DNA of 11,769 bases from NCBI GenBank assembly GCA_026770585.1, contig MU646348.1:452963-464731 (forward strand). The letters run 5' to 3'. The translations under genes were made by a program, and so were the position numbers. Of the stretch, positions 6,167-11,330 are shown piece by piece; position 1 is the stretch's first letter; every line of letters begins with the position of its first letter. The notes below the pieces were generated by a model. The model saw nothing but the letters and a program-made list of their open reading frames with translations, was not told the origin of the DNA and made no database searches. This stretch comes from Baffinella frigidus. Lineage: Eukaryota; Cryptophyceae; Cryptomonadales; Baffinellaceae.

Positions 6167-6208
6167 GGCAGTCGCCGCGGCAAGCAACAAGCTCCGCCAC
6201 ACCGCAGA
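6167..6208 (+). pseudogene. decayed copy of the exon 4 3' end (1)
   Basis: GCAGTCGCCGCGGCAAGCAA then CAAGCTCCGCCACACCGCAGAG|GTCCCAACCC reads AVAAASNKLRHTAE against AVAAASKKLRHAAK in exon 4, and keeps a GT donor followed by a C-rich run. Confidence 0.75.
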
Positions 6209-6287
6209 GGTCCCAACCCACTCGAGGCTGGAAGTGGGACCATTTTAAATGTGGGGTTGTTACATTTAGTACCAGTCACGGGCAGGC

Positions 6288-6329
6288 TTGGTCACGTATC
6301 TCGGGTTATAACCCGAGATACGTGACCAA
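6288..6329. repeat. 42-bp perfect palindrome
   Basis: The left half TTGGTCACGTATCTCGGGTT A is exactly inverted in the right half with no spacer, centred on 6308/6309 (TTATAA). It lies in intron 4 outside any other element that I can delimit. Confidence 0.95.
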
Positions 6330-6429
6330 ACGACCCTATGTGTGTGAAAATTACTACATAGCGGTCCACTTGTAAAGGACTTGTAAAGTTAAAACTTTTA
6401 AAATAGTCACACTTCTAGCCTCGAGTGGA

Positions 6430-6488
6430 GCCATGCTGCAAAGGTCCCAACCCCGAAGCCCCTAAACCCGGGAACGCCTCGATTTCAG
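6430..6488 (+). pseudogene. decayed copy of the exon 4 3' end (2) with intron 4 start
   Basis: CCATGCTGCAAAG|GTCCCAACC repeats the last codons of exon 4 (HAAK). The following intron sequence (CCCGGGAACGCCTCGATTTC AGAGGAACC) matches 6007-6040 downstream of the real donor. This shows that the copied unit includes the beginning of the intron. Confidence 0.75.
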
Positions 6489-6692
6489 AGGAACCATATA
6501 TGGAACCTCGATTTCAGAGGAACCATATATGGAACCAGAGGAGCAGGGGGTTCAGGGGGGCCAGGCCGCAGGCTGCCTCTCCCTTGGCTGGAACGTGCGC
6601 TCGAGGCGTTTCCCGGGTTCAGGGTTGAGGGTTTCTGCTGCAACCCTACAACTAAACTCTCAGTCGGCTTGTTCGCGGCTGCTTCTGCCTTG

Positions 6693-6850
6693 CCACACAG
6701 AGGGCTACGAAGGGATTGTCGGGCGCTGAGAGCCCGAGTTTCCGTTACCTTATCCGTAGGAACCCCCCTATGCCCCTACGGGTTGCCTGCCGTAGGGTCC
6801 TAGGTCTTATCGCTTAGGGGTTATTCAAAATCCCTTCGATATCCTGCTCT
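6693..6850. mobile_element. fold-back element, family C, copy 2 (reverse orientation)
   Basis: CCACACAGAGGGCTACGAAG GGATT at the left and TTATTCAAAATCCCTTCG at the right. The body (GTTTCCGTTACCTTATCCGT ... CCTAGGTCTTATCGCTTAGG) is the reverse complement of 5721-5845. Confidence 0.82.
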
Positions 6851-6948
6851 GAGAGCCCGAGTCTCCAACCCTGCAACTAAACCAGCCAAGGCAAAGGCAG
6901 CCTGCGGCCTGGACCACCTGAAGCCCCTACTCCCTAAACCCTTATAAG

Positions 6949-7048
6949 ACCCGAGACTTTTCGGTCCTAGGATCCCTCGGCCTACGGTATGAGGTCCTAG
7001 GCAAGGCCGTATGCCTACCTACTCCATTTTCAGGCCGTTACCCTATGA
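6949..7048. mobile_element. truncated family A element, right half
   Basis: ACTTTTCGGTCCTAGGATCC CTCGGCCTACGGTATGAGGT ... GGCCGTTACCCTATGA matches the right half of 2890-3055. The left half is missing. Confidence 0.75.
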
Positions 7049-7078
7049 ACATGGCGTGAGGGTCTCGCTCTGCCTTTG

Positions 7079-7190
7079 CCTCGCGGACTATTCGTAAGTT
7101 GACGTGCTGGGTGTGCGGTACAAATTCGGCTGAAGACGCCTCAAAATCAGGTTGCTGCGAAGGCAGAGGCGGCCGCGAACAAGGCCGCGG
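7079..7190 (+). pseudogene. decayed copy of the exon 5 acceptor region (1)
   Basis: About 72 nt of intron (CGCGGACTATTCGTAAGTTG ... GACGCCTCAAAATCAG) plus GTTGCTGCGAAGGCAGAGGC GGCCGCGAACAAGGCCGCGG, reading VAAKAEAAANKAA. It closely matches 7747-7856 at the real exon. Confidence 0.8.
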
Positions 7191-7330
7191 TCGTGGAAAG
7201 CACGAGTAGCTGCGAAATCGATGGTGGCTACGTACCATTTAGTACCACGGAACGAAACGTTGCGTTCCGAATTTCCCAGTAATGACCTGCCGTGGACCCT
7301 CAAAAAAGGGTCTCGCTCTGCTGTTGCCTC

Positions 7331-7408
7331 GCGGACTATTCGTAAGTTGACGTGCTGGGTGTGCGGTACAAATTCGGCTGAAAACGCCTCAAAATCAGGT
7401 TGCGGCCA
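7331..7408 (+). pseudogene. decayed copy of the exon 5 acceptor region (2)
   Basis: The same intron segment (GCGGACTATTCGTAAGTTGA ... AACGCCTCAAAATCAG) followed by only about 10 nt of exon sequence (GTTGCGGCCA) before diverging. Confidence 0.8.
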
Positions 7409-7502
7409 CACTTGCCATGTTTACTCTCTGCTACAGAGAGGGACGACAGGGCAGTTAAATGCGTAAATGTTAACTAGAAGAACACGGGGGCCGACCACTT
7501 TC

Positions 7503-7566
7503 TGAAAACGCCTCGAAATGAGGTTGCGGCGAAGGCGGAGGCGGCCGCGAAGAAGGCTGCGATCTA
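7503..7566 (+). pseudogene. decayed copy of the exon 5 acceptor region (3)
   Basis: TGAAAACGCCTCGAAATGAG then GTTGCGGCGAAGGCGGAGGC... reads VAAKAEAAAKKAAI followed by TAA. It lacks the 5' part of the repeated intron segment, its CAG acceptor has become GAG, and it ends 4-8 bp before the fold-back at about 7575. Confidence 0.75.
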
Positions 7567-7574
7567 ATCCCGTC

Positions 7575-7714
7575 GAGTATTCATGATAAATACGATTTTA
7601 GGGATTTCCGATCCGATTTTGGTGTATCTTACGGCTCTAAATGAAGTCTAGATAGATGACTGTCTTATTTTCACCCCTTGAGATACACCAAAATCGTATT
7701 CATGATGAATACTC
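7575..7714. mobile_element. fold-back element beside exon 5
   Basis: About 140 bp. GAGTATTCATGATAAATACG ATTTT at the left is mirrored by ATTTTG/CGTATTCATGATGAATACTC at the right, plus inner GGTGTATCT/AGATACACC arms. CGTC flanks both sides (7571-7574, 7714-7717), a probable 3-4 bp target duplication. It lies between the third exon 5 acceptor echo and the real acceptor. Confidence 0.78.
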
Positions 7715-7816
7715 GTCCGGATGAGATCGTGGAAAGCACGAGTAGCTCGCGGACTATTCGTAAGTTGACGTGCTGGGTGTGCGGTACAAATTCGGCTGAA
7801 AACGCCTCGAAATCAG

Positions 7817-7894
7817 GTTGCGGCCAAGGCGGAGGCGGCCGCGAAGAAGGCTGCGATCGCTGCGCGGCGGAAGCCCCTCTCGATCGCCGAGCAG
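7817..7894 (+). CDS. exon 5: Lys/Ala-rich helical segment
   Basis: Twenty-six codons in phase 0: VAAKAEAAAKKAAIAARRKP then LSIAEQ. The acceptor is AAATCAG|GTT. The donor appears to be CAG|GCACCC, a GC donor, because no GT follows at a compatible place before the frame enters a (CT)n microsatellite. The composition (A, K, E, R) predicts a charged helix of the kind seen in nuclear protein tails. Three decayed copies of the 5' end occur upstream (exon parts from 7151, 7399, 7523). The 3' end AAGCCCCTCTCGATCGCCG(A)CAG|GC is copied at 8012-8035 and partly at 8157-8170. Choice of this copy rests on both edges being intact and on phase agreement with exons 4 and 6. Confidence 0.65.
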
Positions 7895-7898
7895 GCAC

Positions 7899-7940
7899 CC
7901 TCTCTCTCTCTCGCTCTCTCTCTCGCTCTCTCTCTCGCTC

Positions 7941-7973
<33 letters not shown>

Positions 7974-8119
7974 GCACTCAAGACTGCCCGGTGTCGCTGC
8001 ATAAAACCCACAAGCCCCTCTCGATCGCCGAACAGGCACCCTCCCTCTCTCTCTTTCTCTCTCTCCCTCTCTCTCTCTCTCCATCTCTCTCTCTTTCCAT
8101 CTCTCTCTCTCTCTCTCTG
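7899..8119 (+). repeat. two (CT)n microsatellites separated by a duplicated spacer
   Basis: CT runs at about 7899-7973 and 8041-8118, each followed by CTGCACTCAAGACTGCCCGG and the rest of a roughly 53-bp duplicated spacer. Confidence 0.95.
8012..8035 (+). pseudogene. decayed copy of the exon 5 3' end
   Basis: AAGCCCCTCTCGATCGCCGA ACAG|GCACCCTC repeats KPLSIAEQ and the GC donor context, followed again by a CT microsatellite. A shorter third copy (AAGCCCCTCTCGAT) stands at 8157-8170. Confidence 0.75.
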
Positions 8120-8199
8120 CACTCAAGACTGCCCGGTGTCGCTGCATAAAACCCACAAGCCCCTCTCGATACGTACTCAATGCATGCACAATCCAACAG

Positions 8200-8283
8200 G
8201 AGGAGGAGTCGGCGCGGCGGGCGGAGAAGCTGGAGCGGCGCCGCGCCCGGCAGCGCGCCGCCCGCAAGGACCGCGCCCAGAAG
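8200..8283 (+). CDS. exon 6: Arg/Glu-rich coiled or single-helix segment
   Basis: Twenty-eight codons in phase 0: EEESARRAEKLERRRARQRA then ARKDRAQK. The island is strongly GC-rich and bordered by clean splice signals, CAACAG|GAG and AAG|GTACCG, in otherwise low-complexity sequence. The alternating acidic and basic residues predict a highly charged alpha-helix, common in nuclear and RNA- or chromatin-binding proteins. The basic clusters (ERRRARQR, ARKDR) could also serve as a nuclear-localisation signal; that is inference. No echo copies of its 5' edge are seen. I do not recognise a named domain. Confidence 0.65.
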
Positions 8284-8489
8284 GTACCGCCAAAAAAAAA
8301 GTAAAACGTCATTTTTTTTCGGGGGATTTGTTCGGACACGACTCGGTGCACACCTTACAAGAAGGTGCACACCATTGTGATCGTTTTTTTGTGATTGTTG
8401 TTTTGGATGGGATGTAGAGCCATCTATCGTGATTGGTGTACCTAAGTCGCTTCCAAACAAGCCCTTCTCCAACGCGCAGGAGCGGCCAC

Positions 8490-8865
8490 CCACACGAGGC
8501 TCGAGCGGTTTTCGCATCTGTCGGCCACCAACCGATATGAAATTTATGAACAAGGGCTCCAATTCCGGCCACTTTTGGCATTTTTATCACAAAATAAAAC
8601 TCTAAAACTTCAGAATCACGCCAAAAGTTGCCGGAATTGGAGCCCTTGTTCATATTTTCATGTCGGTGAGTGGCCGACAGATGAGAAAACCGCTCTATCC
8701 ATGCGAACAGATTCATAAGGTAATTATTGGATTATTGCCCAGGAAACACGCCAAAAGTCAGCATTTGATCACGTTTCCGTACGGACATCCGTACGGAAAC
8801 GTGATCATTTCCCCACAAATTTTAAAGTGTCCTTTTATTCTGTTCGCATGGATAGCCTCGTGTGG
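8490..8865. mobile_element. outer fold-back element, interrupted by another
   Basis: The right arm 8839-8865, read in reverse, is CCACACGAGGCT + ATCCATGCGAACAGA. On the left CCACACGAGGCT stands at 8490-8501 and CTATCCATGCGAACAGA at 8695-8711, split by the insert at 8502-8695. The centre carries 20-bp perfect arms around a 2-bp spacer at 8766-8807 (TGATCACGTTTCCGTACGGA). Confidence 0.82.
8502..8695. mobile_element. inner fold-back element nested in the outer arm
   Basis: About 194 bp with arms of roughly 75 bp: GAGCGGTTTTCGCATCTGTC GGCCAC...ACAAGGGCTCCAATTCCGGC and its complement ending GAAAACCGCTC. The target duplication is at most 1-2 bp (T or CT), unlike the other families. Confidence 0.82.
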
Positions 8866-8921
8866 TACCGTAGTCAATACCGTAGGCCTAACTACCCCAT
8901 TTTTAGTCCGTTAGCCTATGA
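8866..8921. mobile_element. truncated family A element, right end
   Basis: AATACCGTAGGCCTAACTAC CCCATTTTTAGTCCGTTAGCC TATGA matches the right ends of the family A copies. It directly abuts the outer fold-back ending at 8865. Confidence 0.7.
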
Positions 8922-8978
8922 GATTGACGTTGTTTTGAATGGGACGTACAGCCGTCTACTGTGAGTTGTGTCGCGTCC

Positions 8979-9128
8979 TTATCTCAGAAAACGAGTTCTA
9001 AAACTCGTTTTCTTAAGTCAATTCCCCTACGAATTTGTCAACTTCTTCTTTACTCTCCGCATAAGTTGACAAATTTGTAGGGGAATTGACTTAAGAAAAT
9101 GAGTTTTAGAACTCGTTTTCTGAGATAA
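8979..9128. mobile_element. fold-back element, TTATC...GATAA family, copy 2
   Basis: 150 bp with 66-bp arms (about two mismatches), starting TTATCTCAGAAAACGAGTTC and ending CTGAGATAA. Each arm has its own hairpin (AGAAAACGAGTT-CTAA-AACTCGTTTTCT). A perfect target duplication GTCC stands at 8975-8978 and 9129-9132. Confidence 0.9.
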
Positions 9129-9350
9129 GTCCAGATACGTCCTCTGACGTCGGCGTTCTGCAGGAGCGAATACACTCCGACCCACAAGATTTCAGCTAAG
9201 TCAACCAGCTCACCTAAGTCAACTTCCTCGTGATTTCGTTTAGATGGACCCTGCCACCGTGGCAGGCATTTGACTTAAGGCGCTGGCTTTCAGGGGGAGT
9301 TGACTTAGGCGAAATGTTGTGGCCCCGAGGTACCTAAGTCCTCCTCCAAC

Positions 9351-9377
9351 GCGCAGGGGCGCGAGACCACGGGGAAG
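9351..9377 (+). pseudogene. decayed copy of the exon 7 acceptor junction
   Basis: TCCAACGCGCAG|GGGCGCGAGACCACGGGGAAG resembles exon 7's start GAGCGCGAGACCTCGGGGAAG. A shorter relative (TCCAACGCGCAG|GAGCGG) stands at 8470-8485. A CAG acceptor in both copies suggests the true acceptor context, now GAGAAG, has changed. Confidence 0.6.
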
Positions 9378-9434
9378 GATTTCAGCTAAGTCAACCAGCT
9401 CACCTAAGTCAACTTCCCCCCTGATTTTGAGAAG

Positions 9435-9508
9435 GAGCGCGAGACCTCGGGGAAGGTGGGGGGCGTGCACTACAAGTCGTCGTCCTCCGAGTCTTCTTCG
9501 GACAGCAG
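9435..9508 (+). CDS. exon 7: Ser/Asp/Glu-rich tail segment, part 1
   Basis: Twenty-four codons plus two bases: ERETSGKVGGVHYK then SSSSESSSDS and AG. The acceptor AAG|GAG starts in phase 0, matching exon 6. The donor is read as AGCAG|GCGCGT, a GC donor, because that leaves two bases (AG) that combine with the first base of exon 8 (C) to give Ser and continue a Ser/Asp run. An alternative GT donor three or more bases downstream (CGC|GTGCAC) would break the phase to exon 8. Ser-Glu/Asp runs of this type are usual casein-kinase-2 targets in nuclear proteins, as family-level knowledge. Two decayed copies of the 5' end (GCGCAG|GAGCGG and GCGCAG|GGGCGCGAGACC) lie upstream. Confidence 0.58.
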
Positions 9509-9731
9509 GCGCGTGCACTCAGGGTGGGAGTGAAGTTTTTTTAGGGTTGACGGGTTTTGGCGGTTTTTTTTGTGTGGGATAGTCGGATGGTTTCTGAATC
9601 TGAATGGTTGATCGGTTGCCGTGAGGAGAACATGCGCCGTTTTGCGGATTGTTGGATCGTTCTCGCGGGCATCCGATTCGAAAACCGCAATACGCGGCCT
9701 GCATGGTTCAGTTCGTTTAATGCCACAAGCC

Positions 9732-9868
9732 AACGCCAGCGGTCCCCTTAGCCTACGGTAGGAACCCCCCCTCCTCCTACGACGTCTAAAACAAAAAGTA
9801 TTTAAAAGTCGTAGGAGGGGGGCTCCTACCGTAGGCAATCCGTAGGCCCTACGTACCTCGCTGGCGTT
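9732..9868. mobile_element. fold-back element with CCTACGGTAGG arms
   Basis: AACGCCAGCG and CGCTGGCGTT at the ends. The inner arms GCCTACGGTAGGAACCCCCC CTCCTCCTACGAC are inverted at 9808-9836 around an A-rich loop. It shares the CCTACGGTAGG motif with families A and C. Confidence 0.75.
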
Positions 9869-10154
9869 AGCTTTTCAGATGATGTTCATTGGTATTGGAT
9901 AGGTCAAACCATTCGGACCGATTTCATACGAAAACGATTTTAATTTCAAACCTTTCGGCAATGAAATTTACCACACATCATCTTTATTATCTTCGTATAC
10001 GTTGTATACTTGGTGATATACGACTCTGGGTAGGTCCCTCGAGATTATCTTCTCTCTCGTGTGACCTCCCCAGACTAATATTGCAGCATTCGTGTAGTAA
10101 TTTCCATTGATTCTCAAGGCTTTAAATCAAAACCGTTTTCACACGAGAGTGCTC

Positions 10155-10232
10155 TATCTACTGGATACTCGACTAGATACTAGATACTAGAGATAGATAC
10201 TAGACTAGCTCCTAGATACTAGACTAGATCTA
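10155..10232 (+). repeat. short GATACTAGA-type tandem patch
   Basis: Irregular repeats of CTAGATACTAGA and GACTAG within 75 bp. No other function seen. Confidence 0.7.
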
Positions 10233-10345
10233 CTACCAGCCATTTTTCGCGCCAGCCAGGCTTTGTGGGGCGAAAGTTCACAAAATGGCTCCAATTTCTC
10301 GATTTTCCATTTTTTCCCGTGGCCAGCTTCTCTGCACAGCGCTCT

Positions 10346-10551
10346 AGAGCCAATGTGGTAGGACTTGGCCAAATCGAACTTCGAACTGACATGATGCGAA
10401 CTTCTAGATGGACCGTAATTATTAGTAAACACCATGATTTGTACTGCGAAATTTGAATTTAAAACACTACATGTCCAAAACGGTCCATCTAGAAGTTCGC
10501 ATTTTCGTAACTTCGAAGTTCGCCCTGGCAAAGTCCTACCACATTGGCGCT
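10346..10551. mobile_element. fold-back element in intron 7
   Basis: About 206 bp with roughly 73-bp imperfect arms: AGAGCCAATGTGGTAGGACT T...CGAACTTCGAA...GCGAACTTCTAGATGGACCG at the left and the complement at the right, ending ACCACATTGGCGCT. No clear target duplication. Confidence 0.78.
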
Positions 10552-10813
10552 ACATCACCAAGTATACAACGGTGTATACTGGGTGATGTACGACTTCTTC
10601 TTCTTCTTTATTACTCTCGATACAGGTCCTAGAAAGGCCCTTTAGCCTTGAGTTGAGTGATACAATGTCTATGAGCCTCAAGAGAGAGCCCGCACCGGAA
10701 ATGAAAATACTGCGTCAAAAGTCAACTTTTTGTCAAAAGTCATGATGTACGACTCTGGGTAGGTCACTCTTCGACATCTTGGGTTGGTCACTCTGCGACA
10801 TCCAGCACATTAA

Positions 10814-10986
10814 TAGTTTTCTAGGCCTTAATTAAGAAGAAAGGGCTCCAATGCCCTGGTACAAATTTCATGGACAAGACACTAAAACACCATTATAAAC
10901 CACATTTCTGGTCTTGTCCAACATCTAGTACAAAATTTGTACCAGGGCTTGGAGCCCTTTCTTCTTAATTAAGGCAGGGAAAACTA
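10814..10986. mobile_element. fold-back element in intron 7, TA-flanked
   Basis: About 173 bp. TAGTTTTC...GCCTTAATTAAGAAGAAAGG GCTCCAA...CCCTGGTACAAATTT at the left is mirrored at the right, ending GAAAACTA. An inner GGACAAGAC/GTCTTGTCC pair closes the loop. The target could be TA. GGGCTCCAAT is shared with the element at 8502-8695. Confidence 0.8.
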
Positions 10987-11065
10987 TGAACATGGGCTCT
11001 ATCTAGTCGTGGTGCGAGACCTGGCTGACTGGCGCTGTTTCACGGTCGTGGGGCTGTCTCGGGAG

Positions 11066-11280
11066 CTTAACCCTAAACCCTGATCCCTAAACCCTAAACT
11101 TCAACCCCTCAACCCTGATCCCTAATCCCTCACCCCCAGACCCCAAACCCTAGCCCCCAAACCCTAACTCCCAAACCCAAACCCCCACACCCCAAACCCC
11201 AAACCCCAAACCCCACACCCCAAACCCCGAACCCTAAACCTAAACCCCAACCCCAAAACTCTAAACCTTGAACCCAAAAC
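11066..11280 (+). repeat. degenerate telomere-like repeat before exon 8
   Basis: CCCTAAA, CCCCAAA and CCCTGAT variants running up to the exon 8 acceptor. The polypyrimidine signal of this acceptor is C-rich repeat rather than T-rich. Confidence 0.85.
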
Positions 11281-11282
11281 AG

Positions 11283-11325
11283 CGACTCATCCTCAAGCGA
11301 CGAGGACTCTCCTCTCCTCAAGAAG
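11283..11325 (+). CDS. exon 8: Ser/Asp-rich tail segment, part 2
   Basis: One base completing a Ser codon, then DSSSSDEDSPLLKK (14 codons), ending at AAG|GTGCAA in phase 0. It is a 43-nt micro-exon embedded in CCCTAAA-like DNA. Its complexity, the flanking AAAACAG and GTGCAA signals, and the direct continuation of the exon 7 Ser/Asp composition make it stand out. The gene must continue beyond the window, since no stop codon occurs in the exon and the following sequence is an intron of telomere-like repeats. If exon 7 ended at a different donor the phase would not fit, so exons 7 and 8 support each other. Confidence 0.58.
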
Positions 11326-11330
11326 GTGCA

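Larger units (their letters stand above)
5986..7816 (+). other. intron 4 (inferred)
   Basis: Runs from the donor AAG|GTCCGT, followed by C-rich telomere-like sequence, to the acceptor AAATCAG|GTT. It holds two copies of the exon 4 donor end, a 42-bp perfect palindrome, a repeated GGAACC-ATATATGG motif near 6490-6535, an inverted fold-back, a half fold-back, three copies of the exon 5 acceptor region and a further fold-back placed between the third copy and the real acceptor. The stretch 6330-6420 is AT-rich with nothing recognised. Confidence 0.55.
7895..8199 (+). other. intron 5 (inferred), GC-AG type, CT-rich
   Basis: Short intron (305 nt) bounded by CAG|GCACCC and ATCCAACAG|GAG. Nearly all of it is (CT)n microsatellite plus two copies of a roughly 53-bp segment (about 7972-8024 and 8117-8170) that begins CTGCACTCAAGACTGCC and ends in the exon 5 3' end. 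A possible branch point is in TACTCAATG about 24 nt before the acceptor. Confidence 0.5.
8284..9434 (+). other. intron 6 (inferred)
   Basis: From the donor AAG|GTACCG to the acceptor GAGAAG|GAG. It is mostly fold-back DNA (8490-8865, 8979-9128, and a fragment at 8866-8921), with two decayed copies of the exon 7 acceptor (8476-8490 and 9351-9377). A pair of direct repeats occurs at about 8394-8432 and 8927-8965 (both contain GTTTTG-ATGGGA). A second pair of about 48 bp occurs at 9188-9235 and 9378-9425 (ATTTCAGCTAAGTCAACCAG...). The stretch 8284-8490 contains a doubled GGTGCACACC motif and no gene. Confidence 0.5.
9994..10770 (+). repeat. dispersed GTATAC / TACGACTCTGGGTAGGTC motif
   Basis: GTTGTATACTTGGTGATATA CGACTCTGGGTAGGTC at about 10004-10040, GTGTATACTGGGTGATGTAC GACTTC at about 10573-10598, and GATGTACGACTCTGGGTAGG TCACTC at about 10743-10769. 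An inverted partner (CCAAGTATACAACG) stands at 10559-10572. They bracket the fold-back at 10346-10551 and may be remains of a larger inverted-repeat element. Confidence 0.6.
9509..11282 (+). other. intron 7 (inferred)
   Basis: From the putative GC donor AGCAG|GCGCGT to the acceptor AAAACAG|C. It contains no exon echoes that I can find. It is composed of fold-back elements (9732-9868, 10346-10551, 10814-10986), a GATACTAG-rich patch at 10155-10230, repeated GTATAC/TACGACTCTGGGTAGGTC motifs, and about 215 nt of degenerate telomere-like repeat just before the acceptor. The stretch 9509-9731 shows T/G-rich sequence with no gene I recognise. Confidence 0.5.

Noticed and set aside
5738-6325. Open frames of 88-175 codons on both strands
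   Set aside because: They run through a fold-back element and intron repeats, with no domain-like content apart from the short exon 4 segment.
7671-8562. Open frames up to 226 codons across the CT repeats, both strands
   Set aside because: Their length comes from the repeat having no stop codons in any frame. Only the + strand islands 7817-7894 and 8200-8283 have splice borders and normal composition.
768-9868. Fold-backs as introners (elements that create introns)
   Set aside because: Their ends lack usable GT/AG splice signals, and they lie inside long introns rather than being whole introns, so they are ordinary MITE-like insertions on present evidence.
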